Shown: positions 28,926 to 37,419 of the stretch, piece after piece
Layout: every line of letters begins with the position of its first letter
Numbering within the stretch: position 1 is the first letter of the stretch
From: Oceanisphaera litoralis
GTDB lineage: Bacteria; Pseudomonadota; Gammaproteobacteria; Enterobacterales; Aeromonadaceae
Assembly (NCBI RefSeq): GCF_016907015.1
Contig: NZ_JAFBBE010000016.1
Coordinates: forward strand, 31,235 to 95,234
DNA length: 64,000 bases
Direction of reading: 5' to 3'
Made by a program: the position numbers and the translations under genes
The notes under the pieces: model-generated
What the model saw: the letters and a program-made list of their open reading frames with translations, nothing else
Database searches by the model: none
What the model was told of the DNA's origin: nothing

Positions 28926-29028
28926 ACAGAGCCCAGCTCCAGACGCTGACACGCCGTAAACCCATCCCTGGGGGCTCCGCCGCGCCATCCTTGGCGCGGA
29001 GGGTCTGCTTACTGGATCTGGCCTCTGC
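28926..29028. repeat. Dispersed hairpin element, family 2, copy A
   Basis: The 54-base core 28952-29005 matches 60436-60489 with only three differences and contains an internal stem CTCCGCCGCGCCA/TGGCGCGGAG. The flanks 28926-28950 and 29003-29028 are inverted repeats of each other (about 20 of 25 pair) but are unrelated to the flanks of copy B. Located between rph and pyrE. Confidence 0.85.
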
Positions 29029-29057
29029 CTGATATTTTGGCTGTATCGGGCGGTAAT

Positions 29058-29780
29058 TTAACCCGAAATCGCCCGGCGCTGGTGCTCCACCAGCTCGTCG
29101 ATAGACTTGCGGGCCAGGGCCAGCATGGCCAGCAGCTCTTCGTGGCTGAAGGGTTCGCCTTCGGCGGTGCCCTGCACCTCGATCATCTTGCCTTCGGCGG
29201 TCATCACCACGTTCATGTCGGTTTCGGCGGCGGAGTCTTCGGTATATTCCAGATCCGAGACCGCCTGGCCATCGACGATGCCCACGGAAATGGCGGCCAC
29301 CAGGGTCTTGAGCGGGCTTTCAACGATCATACCCTGACCCTGCATCCAGGTCAGGGCATGGGCCAGCGCCACACAGGCACCGGTAATGGCGGCGGTGCGG
29401 GTGCCACCGTCGGCCTGGATCACGTCGCAATCCACGGTAATGGTGTATTCACCCAGCTTGTTCAAATCCATGGCGGCGCGCAACGAGCGTCCGATCAGCC
29501 GCTGAATTTCCATGGTGCGACCGCCCTGTTTGCCCTTGGCCGCCTCGCGATGCATCCGGCTGTGGGTAGAGCGTGGCAGCATGCCGTATTCCGCCGTTAC
29601 CCAGCCCTGGCCCTTGCCACGCAAAAAACGCGGCACGCCTTTTTCTACCGAGGCGGTACACAGCACCTTGGTATGACCGAATTCCACCAGCACCGAGCCT
29701 TCGGCATGACGGGTATAATTGGAAGTGATGGTAACGGGTCGCATTTCATCGACCGCGCGTCCGCAGGCTCGTGTAGACAT
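29058..29780 (-). CDS. rph: Ribonuclease PH
   Basis: Phosphorolytic 3'-5' exoribonuclease that trims tRNA and rRNA precursors. 240 residues (E. coli 238). [55 protein letters not shown] and [19 protein letters not shown] are family landmarks. The ATG at 29780 is chosen by alignment with E. coli RNase PH; longer upstream sequence is not conserved. Divergent from yicC. Confidence 0.98.
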   Translation of the reverse strand: MSTRACGRAVDEMRPVTITSNYTRHAEGSVLVEFGHTKVLCTASVEKGVPRFLRGKGQGWVTAEYGMLPRSTHSRMHREAAKGKQGGRTMEIQRLIGRSLRAAMDLNKLGEYTITVDCDVIQADGGTRTAAITGACVALAHALTWMQGQGMIVESPLKTLVAAISVGIVDGQAVSDLEYTEDSAAETDMNVVMTAEGKMIEVQGTAEGEPFSHEELLAMLALARKSIDELVEHQRRAISG

Positions 29781-29936
29781 GGCATTCTCCAGTAGGAATA
29801 AATTCGTGCCGCCCGGCGGGCGAAACGCCGCCATTATAGAGAAACTGGCCGGCCATTGCATGCGGCCAGCCATTGGCGGAAACGGCGGCCTGTGTCAGAC
29901 TTGACCGATTAACCCGCAACACACAATGGGAATCAC

Positions 29937-30800
29937 ATGATCCACAGCATGACCGCCTACGCCCGGCAGGAATTCAAACAGGACTGGGGCACCGCCGTCT
30001 GGGAAATCCGCTCGGTCAACCAGCGCTATCTGGAAACCTACACCCGGCTGCCCGAACAGTTCCGCAGCCTGGAGCCCCTGGTGCGCGAAAAGCTGCGCGC
30101 CCGCCTGCAACGGGGCAAGGTAGAATGCGCCCTGCGTTTCGAGAGCAACCTGGCCAGCCAGGGTCAGCTGCAGATGAACAAGGCACTGGCCGAACAGTTG
30201 ATCGAAGGCGCCACCTGGGTGATGGAAAAAGCCGGTCAGGGCAGCCTGAACCCGGTCGACATTCTGCGCTGGCCGGGGGTGATGGAAGCCCAGGCACAGG
30301 ACATGGATGCGCTCAGCAATCAGCTGATGGCGTGCCTGGATAAAGTGGTTGACGATTTCCTCGCCGCCCGCGCCAGCGAAGGCGACAAGCTGAAGGATCT
30401 GATAGAACTGCGTCTCACCGGCATCGGGCAGGAAGTGACCAAGGTCAAGACCGAGATGCCCGCCATCATGGCCTGGCAGCGGCAGCGGCTGCTGGACAGG
30501 TTTGAAGAAGCCAAGATCGAGCTGGAGCCCCAGCGCCTGGAGCAGGAAATGGTGCTGCTGGCCCAGAAGGTGGACGTGGCCGAAGAGCTGGACCGCCTGG
30601 TTACCCACATCGGCGAGACCCGCAAGATCCTGAAAAAGGGCGGCGCCTGTGGCCGTCGGCTGGACTTCATGATGCAGGAGTTCAACCGCGAGTCCAACAC
30701 CCTGGGATCCAAGTCGATCAGCACCGACATCACCAATTCGGCGGTGGAGCTGAAAGTGCTTATCGAGCAGATGCGGGAGCAGATCCAGAACATCGAGTAA
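29937..30800 (+). CDS. yicC: YicC/YloC family endoribonuclease
   Basis: 287 residues starting MIHSMTAYARQEFKQDWG and ending in the conserved C-terminal block DFMMQEFNRESNTLGSKS and VELKVLIEQMREQIQNIE. RSVNQRYLETYTRLPEQFR is also a family signature. YicC proteins have been linked to RNA decay (sRNA turnover). Divergent from rph, as in E. coli, with a terminator directly after the gene. Confidence 0.96.
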   Translation: MIHSMTAYARQEFKQDWGTAVWEIRSVNQRYLETYTRLPEQFRSLEPLVREKLRARLQRGKVECALRFESNLASQGQLQMNKALAEQLIEGATWVMEKAGQGSLNPVDILRWPGVMEAQAQDMDALSNQLMACLDKVVDDFLAARASEGDKLKDLIELRLTGIGQEVTKVKTEMPAIMAWQRQRLLDRFEEAKIELEPQRLEQEMVLLAQKVDVAEELDRLVTHIGETRKILKKGGACGRRLDFMMQEFNRESNTLGSKSISTDITNSAVELKVLIEQMREQIQNIE

Positions 30801-30835
30801 TATCCTGCGCCACCTTTGCTTGCCTCACCAGAACC

Positions 30836-30862
30836 ACAAGCCCCTGATATTCAGGGGCTTGT
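30836..30862. terminator. Rho-independent terminator after yicC
   Basis: Perfect 12-bp stem ACAAGCCCCTGA/TCAGGGGCTTGT with a TAT loop. It serves yicC on the plus strand and sits between convergent yicC and panE. Only a short T-rich tail follows. Confidence 0.8.
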
Positions 30863-30898
30863 TATTTCAGCGGCCATCGCACGCAGTACAGGTGGTAA

Positions 30899-31822
30899 TT
30901 AGTTGCCACTCAGCCTGGCGCTGTAGGTCTGCAGCACGGCATTCGCCACCGTCAGCATGGGGCAAGGCACGCCGGCCTGCTCTGCCCGGCTCAGCATATC
31001 GCCCACCAGGTGCTCCCCCTCGATCGGCAGGCCGTTTTGCATATCCCGATACATGGACGAATTAAACCGGGAGCCCGGATTGGTTAGTGCCCGTTGGAAG
31101 CCGGCGATGGCCGCCTCGCCCAGTGGATGCCCATGGGCGGCGGCCGTTTCGGTACATTCATGAAACAGCCGCAGCGCGATATCGCCCCCTGCCCGGCTTT
31201 GCATATACTCACCCACAGTCCCCTGCAACAGGCAGTTGCTGGCGCCCAGCGCGGCCATCCGGCAGAATTTATCCCACATGTCGCCCATTATATCCTCGCT
31301 GGCCTCGACCGTGATGCCCGCTTCCGTCATCAAGGCGACCACCCTCTCGACCATGGCCTCTTGGGCGGGGAAACGGGCACCGATGGTGAGGCTGCTGTAG
31401 GGGTTGCTGACGCTGATGGTGGTCGGATCCGCCAGGGTCGCTATGGTCTTGGCGATGCCCCCCAGTACCCGCTCCCGGCCAAACTGCCGGTCGAGCAGAT
31501 CCAGATGCCGGATACCGTTGAGCAGGGGCAGGATGCGGGTGCTCTCGCCGACGGCAGCACGAATATCGTCCATCACGCCGGGCAGGGCATAGGCCTTGTT
31601 GCTCAGCACAATCAGCTGATAATCGCCATCCAGCTCTGCGGCGGTCACCAGCTTGGGCCTGAAATGAAGCTGGGTCGATGGCAATGTCAGGGTGAGTCCT
31701 GGGCCCTCGAGCTGCCGCTGTCGTTCCGGCCGGACCAGAAAACGGACATCCGCCCCATGCCGATGCAGAAAAGCACCAAAGAGGCCGCCCACGGCACCGG
31801 CACCAACGATAAGTATCTTCAT
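30899..31822 (-). CDS. panE: 2-dehydropantoate 2-reductase
   Basis: NADPH-dependent reduction of ketopantoate to pantoate in vitamin B5/CoA synthesis. 307 residues. The Rossmann motif KILIVGAGAVGGLFGAFLHR opens the protein; LIVLSNKAYAL contains the conserved lysine region, and WDKFCRMAALGASNCL and GEHLVGDML come from the helical C-terminal domain. The ATG at 31822 is used since the glycine-rich loop should begin within ten residues. A second ketopantoate reductase paralogue may exist elsewhere. Confidence 0.93.
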   Translation of the reverse strand: MKILIVGAGAVGGLFGAFLHRHGADVRFLVRPERQRQLEGPGLTLTLPSTQLHFRPKLVTAAELDGDYQLIVLSNKAYALPGVMDDIRAAVGESTRILPLLNGIRHLDLLDRQFGRERVLGGIAKTIATLADPTTISVSNPYSSLTIGARFPAQEAMVERVVALMTEAGITVEASEDIMGDMWDKFCRMAALGASNCLLQGTVGEYMQSRAGGDIALRLFHECTETAAAHGHPLGEAAIAGFQRALTNPGSRFNSSMYRDMQNGLPIEGEHLVGDMLSRAEQAGVPCPMLTVANAVLQTYSARLSGN

Positions 31823-32228
31823 GTAAAGCTGTCCTCTTCTCTTGATTGGGTGTGGCAAGGGGGCACGCAGCCCATGGCAGGCGACCTGGCTCCCATCGCC
31901 CGGCTATTGCTCTGCGGCCAAGTTATGCAGCCAAGTTACGCGGCCAAATGCTACGCTGCAAAATGTTACGGTGCCAAACATGGGCCAACAGGTCACGCAA
32001 AACATCCGCCGACACCGAATATTCCCAGCCGCCGCCTTGTACCGATATTCACCTTGAGGGGCATTCGGCCTGTTCGATAATATGGCGATGGCGACCGCTC
32101 TGACCGATCGCATCAAACAAATCGAGCAACGGGTGGTGGGCAAATGGCCCTCCCCCGTTTGTCTGCCGCGCCCCATCGTATTAAAGTAATCGCCTGCCTT
32201 TTTCAGACCAGCATCAGAGTCGCAAGCC
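31823..32228. other. Intergenic region with degenerate tandem repeats
   Basis: About 400 bases between the divergent panE and SNF2 genes with no convincing gene. 31915-31982 is a run of five degenerate 12- to 15-base units of the form CGGCCAAGTTACG. The rest probably carries both promoters; TTAAAGTAATC near 32176 is the A+T-rich stretch closest to the helicase start. Confidence 0.6.
31915..31982. repeat. Degenerate 13-15-base tandem repeat
   Basis: Five successive units beginning CGGCCAAG/CAGCCAAG/CGGCCAAA/CTGCAAAA/GTGCCAAA and mostly ending TTACG or CTACG. Two are 13 bases and two are 15 bases, so units have gained or lost two bases. Confidence 0.75.
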
Positions 32229-35200
32229 ATGCATTTCACCCTCGACGATATCCGACAAATAACCGATCCGGCGGCCTTCAAGCGGGGCGAGACCTATTTT
32301 CGCCAGCGCAAGGTGATCCATACCACACTGGACCCGGTCCATGAGCAGATTATCGCCGAAGTACAGGGCAACGAGCCTGCCCCTTATGAGGTGTTCCTGT
32401 TCTGGGAAGGCCAGCAACTGGTCTCGGACTGCAGTTGCCCGGTGGGATACAACTGCAAGCACGGGGTGGCGGCGGGCTTGCAGTGGCTGAACCAAGCGAA
32501 GGCACCTGACAACGCAAAAGCACCGGGCCACGCAAAAGTACCGGACACCGCAAAAACACCGGAAAAGGTCCCCGGCAAGTCACCGTTGACACAGTGGCTG
32601 GCCGAGCTGCCTGCCGAGATCGAGCGCCACCCGGGTGGGTCGGAGTTACAGCCGGGCCGGCACTATCTGCTGTACCGGCTGGAGTATTATCGAGACCGCT
32701 TTGTGCTGGCCCTGTACAAGGCCTACCTGAAAAAAGACGGCAGCTGGGGCCAGCAAAAGCCCCATTACGTCAGTGTCTATGAGCTGACCCAGTATGCGCC
32801 GGCCTTCTTCCTGCCGGAAGACATACGGATCCTGAGGCTGTTGCCGGCATTGGCCAGCTACAACAGCAACATGCTCACGCTGCAGGGCGAGGATGGTCAT
32901 CAGGCACTCACGCACTTATTACCCAGCCGGCGTTTAATGCCGGCCTTTGGCAATCAGCCCTTGCGGCAGGATGAACCCCGCCCCCTGAGCTGGCACTGGC
33001 AGGCGTCCGATGACGGCCAACAACTGGTGGCCAGACTTGAAGGCTTGCCCCAGTGGCAGTTGCTGGCCGTTCACCCGCCCTGCTACCTGAACCGGGAAAA
33101 GGGCATTATCGGTGACATTATCACGCCCCTCAGCGGTGAGCGGATTGCGCACCTGTGCGCCATGCCGCCGGTGCCCAAGGAGCAAATGGCCATCACCTCT
33201 GCACACCTGCGCCGGGCCTTTACCCCCGAGCAGTTGCCGCTGGAACAGGAGCCGGAGCTGATTACCGCCGATACCCCCGTGCCGCACCTGGTGCTGACGG
33301 TAGCACAAACACCGGAGGGACTACCGCGGCCCGGGGCGCAACTGCATTTCGACTATGCCGGAATCGTTCAGCGCCCCTGCTATTTTTCCGAGGTTCCCGA
33401 ACAGGCACAAATCCATGAGCACGGTGGCCGCCAGTACCTGATTAAACGGAATGAAACGGCCGAACACGACTACTGCGATCGGCTGTACGATCTGGGACTT
33501 TGGCTCAACACCAGGCTGGACGAACTCTGGACGCCGGACACCCATGATGACGCTCAGGTCCTGCGTGAATGGCAGGCACTGCTGGAGCAGGACTTTCCCG
33601 AGCTGGAAAAACAGGGCTGGCGCATCAGCCAGACGCCGGATTACCGGTTCGAGATACACGACGCCCGCTTCGACATCGAGCTGCAGGACGGCCACAACAG
33701 CTGGTTCGACTTCTCGCTGGGGTTGCAACTGGGCGAGACCAGGCTCGACACCATGGAGGTGATCGGTGCCTGGCTGCAGGCCGACATGCCGTCCGAACTG
33801 CTGCTGCCGGTCGGCGACGACTGGCTGCGGGTGGATACCCAGCCGCTATGGACCATTCGCGATCTGCTGATGGAGCTGTTCGACCAGAAACGGCTCGACC
33901 AGCCCGTGACCCTGCCCGGCTTTCAGGCGGCGCAGTTGCAGGGCCTGGAGCTGGATGTTCGCCAGGCACCGCTGACCCAAGCCATGATGGCACAGTTGCA
34001 GGATTTCACCGGCCTGCAGCCGGTGCCGGTGCCGGTGCCGGCCGGCCTGCATGCAGAGCTGCGTCCCTATCAACAGCTGGGGCTGAACTGGCTGGGCTTT
34101 CTGCATCGTTATGGTTTCGGCGGCATTCTGGCCGACGACATGGGGCTCGGCAAGACGCTGCAAGCACTGGCGCTGATCCAGCATCTCAAGGAAAACGACC
34201 GGCTGCCACAAGCGGCCATGATACTGGCGCCCACCAGCCTGGTCGGCAACTGGCAGCATGAAGCCAGCCGTTTTACCCCCGATCTCAGAGTACTGATCAT
34301 TCACGGCCCCCAACGGCATGCCGCCTTCGACCAGATAGCCGAGCACGACCTGGTGATCACCACCTACCCGCTCCTGCTGCGAGACAGCGAACGTTATGCA
34401 CAGCACCACTTCGGCGTGCTGGTACTGGACGAAGCCCAGGCCATCAAGAACCCCACCACCAAGGTTGCCCAGCGGGTGCGCGAGCTCAAGGGCGGCCTGC
34501 GCCTGTGTCTGAGTGGCACGCCGCTGGAAAATCACCTGGGCGAATTGTGGGCACTGATGGATTTCGTGCTGCCCGGTCTGCTCGGTGGCCGCAGCCGCTT
34601 CAACCGCAGCTATCGTCAGCCCATCGAAAACGACGGCAACCGGCAGCGGCAGCAAGAGCTGGGCCAGCGACTGGCGCCCTTTATGCTTCGCCGAACCAAG
34701 GGCGAGGTGGTGAAAGAATTGCCGGAAAAAACCGAAATTACCCAGTATGTGGAGTTGCAGGGCAAACAACGGGCGCTGTACGAAAGCATCCGGATCAGCA
34801 TGGAACAGCGGCTGCGTACCCTGGTCGCCCAGAAAGGCATGGCCCGCAGCCACATCGAGTTTCTCGATGCCCTGCTCAAGTTGCGCCAGGCCTGTATCGA
34901 CCCGCGGCTGGTCAAGCTGGAGAAAGCCGCCGACGTCAAGGAGCATGCCAAGCTGGACTGGCTGGCGGATGCCCTTCCCCGGTTACTGGAAGAAGGCCGT
35001 CATATTCTGGTGTTCTCCCAGTTTACCGAGGTGCTGGGCCTGATCGAAACCGAACTCAAGCAGCAGCACATCGGCTACAGCAAGCTCACCGGCCAGACCC
35101 GCAAGCGCCAGCAGGCCATAGACCGCTTTCAGCAGGGCGAGGTTCGGGTATTTCTGATCAGCCTCAAGGCCGGCGGCAGCGGCCTGAACCTGACGGCGGC

Positions 35201-35447
35201 GGATGTGGTCATCCATGTGGATCCCTGGTGGAACCCGGCGGTGGAAAACCAGGCCACCGACCGGGCCCACCGTATCGGGCAGGACAAGCCGGTATTCGTG
35301 TACAAACTGGTGGCCGCCGATACGGTGGAAGAGCGCATCCAGCAGATGCAGCAGCAAAAACAGGCGCTGGCCGATGCCCTGTTCAGCGATGCCGGAGCCG
35401 CCGGCCTGCCCTCGGATTCAGACAGCCTGCTGGCGCTGCTGGGTTAG
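32229..35447 (+). CDS. SNF2-family DEAD/DEAH helicase with N-terminal SWIM zinc finger
   Basis: 1072 residues. A SWIM zinc finger near residues 68-78 (CSCPVGYNCKH) is followed by four AKxPxx hexapeptides (90-113), a long bacterial SNF2-associated region, and the two RecA-like lobes: motif I DDMGLGKTLQALALIQ near 635, the DEAQ box LVLDEAQAIKNP near 732, SGTPLENHLGELWALMDF, then GGSGLNLTAADVVIHVDPWW and motif VI QATDRAHRIGQ near 1011. Such proteins are ATP-driven DNA translocases, homologous to HepA-type remodelers; the substrate is unknown. It stands alone, with no methylase or nuclease partner beside it, so a defence role is not supported. Confidence 0.95.
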   Translation: MHFTLDDIRQITDPAAFKRGETYFRQRKVIHTTLDPVHEQIIAEVQGNEPAPYEVFLFWEGQQLVSDCSCPVGYNCKHGVAAGLQWLNQAKAPDNAKAPGHAKVPDTAKTPEKVPGKSPLTQWLAELPAEIERHPGGSELQPGRHYLLYRLEYYRDRFVLALYKAYLKKDGSWGQQKPHYVSVYELTQYAPAFFLPEDIRILRLLPALASYNSNMLTLQGEDGHQALTHLLPSRRLMPAFGNQPLRQDEPRPLSWHWQASDDGQQLVARLEGLPQWQLLAVHPPCYLNREKGIIGDIITPLSGERIAHLCAMPPVPKEQMAITSAHLRRAFTPEQLPLEQEPELITADTPVPHLVLTVAQTPEGLPRPGAQLHFDYAGIVQRPCYFSEVPEQAQIHEHGGRQYLIKRNETAEHDYCDRLYDLGLWLNTRLDELWTPDTHDDAQVLREWQALLEQDFPELEKQGWRISQTPDYRFEIHDARFDIELQDGHNSWFDFSLGLQLGETRLDTMEVIGAWLQADMPSELLLPVGDDWLRVDTQPLWTIRDLLMELFDQKRLDQPVTLPGFQAAQLQGLELDVRQAPLTQAMMAQLQDFTGLQPVPVPVPAGLHAELRPYQQLGLNWLGFLHRYGFGGILADDMGLGKTLQALALIQHLKENDRLPQAAMILAPTSLVGNWQHEASRFTPDLRVLIIHGPQRHAAFDQIAEHDLVITTYPLLLRDSERYAQHHFGVLVLDEAQAIKNPTTKVAQRVRELKGGLRLCLSGTPLENHLGELWALMDFVLPGLLGGRSRFNRSYRQPIENDGNRQRQQELGQRLAPFMLRRTKGEVVKELPEKTEITQYVELQGKQRALYESIRISMEQRLRTLVAQKGMARSHIEFLDALLKLRQACIDPRLVKLEKAADVKEHAKLDWLADALPRLLEEGRHILVFSQFTEVLGLIETELKQQHIGYSKLTGQTRKRQQAIDRFQQGEVRVFLISLKAGGSGLNLTAADVVIHVDPWWNPAVENQATDRAHRIGQDKPVFVYKLVAADTVEERIQQMQQQKQALADALFSDAGAAGLPSDSDSLLALLG
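32496..32567 (+). repeat. In-frame 18-base tandem repeat inside the SNF2 gene
   Basis: Four copies of an 18-base unit of the type GCAAAAGCACCGGGCCAC, each encoding A-K-x-P-x-x. It forms a basic, proline-rich linker directly after the SWIM zinc finger. Confidence 0.9.
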
Positions 35448-35505
35448 TTTCCGGTCACCATGCCAAAACAGGCTCGGTGCGGCGATGGCGGTCGCCGACC
35501 TTCGA

Positions 35506-35655
35506 ATGCCGGTTCATGCTCACCGAAGCCCGGGCCGACTTCATCAGGGCAGCTTTACCAACGAGCATTTTCAGTACATCGACAAGCCCCAGGGCAAGTG
35601 GACCAAGGAGCAGCACAAGGTCGATGTGGTCCGGAAAAACCCGACGGAAGGCTGA
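35506..35655 (+). pseudogene. Possible gene remnant
   Basis: A frame ending at 35655 reads FTNEHFQYIDKPQGKWTKEQ, HKVDVVRKNPTEG with natural codon use; the preceding conserved-looking segment LTEARADFI lies in another frame, as if a frameshift separated them. I do not recognise the family. The coding look could be accidental. Confidence 0.3.
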
Positions 35656-35680
35656 AAAAGCGGGCCTCTCATCCTGCCGG

Positions 35681-35723
35681 CAGTCCATGCAGGCAGTCCA
35701 TGCAGGCAGTCCATGCAGGCAGG
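35681..35723. repeat. 13-base tandem repeat (CAGTCCATGCAGG, 3.3 copies)
   Basis: Three exact copies of CAGTCCATGCAGG plus four bases of a fourth, just downstream of the DUF6482-like gene on the minus strand. Confidence 0.95.
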
Positions 35724-35732
35724 TACGCTCAC

Positions 35733-36029
35733 TCAGCATGGCCAGACGATTGCAATCTCCATCGGCGGCACAGGATCATCTGCCAGGCCAATCATTTCAT
35801 GGTAGGGGGAGTGCTGCACCAGCACGGCACTGGCTACTTGCAGGCCCGCCAGTTGCTGCTTGATATGCTCGATGCTGCGAAACACCAGGGGCCGACCATC
35901 ATCGCCGGCCAACAAGTCGGTATTACCGGCCTGAATCAGTTCAACCAGATACATGCACATGTCGTGTGACTGAATCGACAGCCGTTCCACTTTCGGCTGT
36001 TCGCTCAGCAGATGGGTCAGAGTGATCAT
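35733..36029 (-). CDS. DUF6482-like small protein
   Basis: 98 residues, cytoplasmic, no membrane segment. Segments MITLTHLLSEQPKVERLSIQ, MCMYLVELIQAG, DDGRPLVFRSIEHIKQQLAG and SAVLVQHSPYHEMIG recall the uncharacterised DUF6482 family as I remember it. No function is known. The start at 36029 has AGGAAGACAGG upstream; earlier in-frame ATGs at 36098 and 36071 would add a non-conserved extension. The stop is next to a 13-base tandem repeat. Confidence 0.7.
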   Translation of the reverse strand: MITLTHLLSEQPKVERLSIQSHDMCMYLVELIQAGNTDLLAGDDGRPLVFRSIEHIKQQLAGLQVASAVLVQHSPYHEMIGLADDPVPPMEIAIVWPC

Positions 36030-36364
36030 CCTGTCTTCCTCTCGCGTCATTAAAAGTGCGTATCGATTCATTCTGACCGGCCTGCCGGTCGTCTTCATTC
36101 AGCAGCACTGCTCGAGCTGATCGAATGATTGCTCGGTTTTCACGAGGTTTATGTCAGGTAAAAACTGATAGAGCCGAAGCGTCGAGCTGATCATAATGCA
36201 ATTTGCGTGGAGGGCACTTCCGCAGCAAGCTATAGTTACCTTTGACTGGCCGTTGTATTTACAACGGCCATTTTTTTATCTGTCGTCTTCTGGTAAGCTT
36301 TGCCGCCCTTGGTTCCAGCCCCATGCTCGGCGCTGGCAGATAACCCCAGAACGGGCACGATATT
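36030..36364. other. Intergenic region upstream of gmk
   Basis: No protein gene is supported. It contains a small stem TGCGTGGA/TTCCGCA around 36204-36225 and a strong plus-strand terminator at 36247-36277 that has no annotated gene before it, and then the gmk leader. Confidence 0.5.
36247..36277 (+). terminator. Orphan Rho-independent terminator before gmk
   Basis: Perfect 10-bp stem TGGCCGTTGT/ACAACGGCCA with an ATTT loop, then seven T. On the plus strand nothing annotated precedes it; it may end a small RNA or attenuate gmk transcription. Confidence 0.85.
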
Positions 36365-36994
36365 ATGGCGCACATCGGTACCTTATTTATTATTTCTTCT
36401 CCCAGCGGCGCAGGCAAATCCAGCCTGATCCAGGCGCTGCTGGAACGCCCCAGCACCGACGGCAAGCTGCAGGTTTCCGTCTCTCATACCACCAGAGCCA
36501 GGCGCCCGGGCGAAGAGGACGGGGTTCATTATCACTTTGTGGACCAACCCCGGTTTCAGGCGCTGATCGATCGCGGCGCCTTTTACGAGTGGGCCCAGGT
36601 GTTCGGCAACTACTACGGCACCTCGCGCGAGTGGATCGATGAGCAGCTGGCAAACGGTATCGATATTCTGCTGGATATCGACTGGCAGGGCGCCCGCCAG
36701 ATCCGCGCCCAGTCACCCAACGCCAAATCCATCTTTATTCTGCCGCCGAGCCGGGAAGAGCTGGAACGCCGCCTGAACGCACGCCAGCAGGATAGCGCCG
36801 AGGTCATCAAGGGCCGCATGGACAAGGCGGTGTCGGAAATGTCCCATTACGACGAATACGACTATCTGCTGGTTAACGACGATTTCGACCATGCGTTGAA
36901 CCAGCTCAGCGCCATTATCGAGGCCGAGCGTGCCAATACCGGCAAGCAGGCGATACGTTTCCAGGACTTGCTTTCCGGACTACTGGCGGAATAA
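36365..36994 (+). CDS. gmk: Guanylate kinase
   Basis: Phosphorylates GMP/dGMP to GDP/dGDP. 209 residues. The P-loop [17 protein letters not shown] lies at residues 11-27; [20 protein letters not shown] and [15 protein letters not shown] bind [17 protein letters not shown] is the family core. First gene of the gmk-rpoZ-spoT operon, the same order as E. coli. Confidence 0.98.
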   Translation: MAHIGTLFIISSPSGAGKSSLIQALLERPSTDGKLQVSVSHTTRARRPGEEDGVHYHFVDQPRFQALIDRGAFYEWAQVFGNYYGTSREWIDEQLANGIDILLDIDWQGARQIRAQSPNAKSIFILPPSREELERRLNARQQDSAEVIKGRMDKAVSEMSHYDEYDYLLVNDDFDHALNQLSAIIEAERANTGKQAIRFQDLLSGLLAE

Positions 36995-37043
36995 GCTAAG
37001 ATCCATTAGAATTTTGCACCTTTTTTAATCATTGGAGTCCATT

Positions 37044-37319
37044 ATGGCACGCGTTACTGTTGAAGATGCTGTTGAGCAGGTAGGCAACCGTTTTGATCTG
37101 GTTCTGGTTGCTTCCCGTCGCGCCCGCCAACTGGCCACTCAGGGTAAGGATCCGCTGGTCGCCCCGGAAAACGACAAGCCGACCGTTATCGCTCTGCGGG
37201 AAATAGAACAGGGCCTGGTCAACCATGCGGTGATGGATGTACAGGATCGCCAGGAACAGCAGGAAATGGAAGCGGCCGAACTGGCTGCCGTGGCAGCCAT
37301 TGCCGAAGGCCGCCTCTAA
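37044..37319 (+). CDS. rpoZ: DNA-directed RNA polymerase omega subunit
   Basis: 91 residues; aids assembly of RNA polymerase and forms a ppGpp-binding site with beta'. [20 protein letters not shown] and [11 protein letters not shown] are the universal omega signature. The ATG at 37044 follows GGAGTCC; an in-frame TTG at 37032 is not needed. Sits between gmk and spoT, so the ppGpp hydrolase/synthase and one of the ppGpp target subunits are co-transcribed. Confidence 0.98.
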   Translation: MARVTVEDAVEQVGNRFDLVLVASRRARQLATQGKDPLVAPENDKPTVIALREIEQGLVNHAVMDVQDRQEQQEMEAAELAAVAAIAEGRL

Positions 37320-37419
37320 ATCCGGTGTGTCCTCCGGCCGGCGCCGGCTGGCCCGTTCAGGTCTGAACGGGCCTTACCTCTGAATCGCGTATAAACGGCA
37401 TCGACTGTCGGGGTATCAC

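Noticed and set aside
32229..35447. SNF2 helicase as part of a defence island
   Set aside because: No nuclease, methylase or other defence gene is adjacent; SWIM-SNF2 proteins are widespread.
34505..35863. 452-codon plus-strand frame across the end of the SNF2 gene
   Set aside because: Out-of-frame reading of helicase motifs; low-complexity Arg/Pro/Gly-rich.
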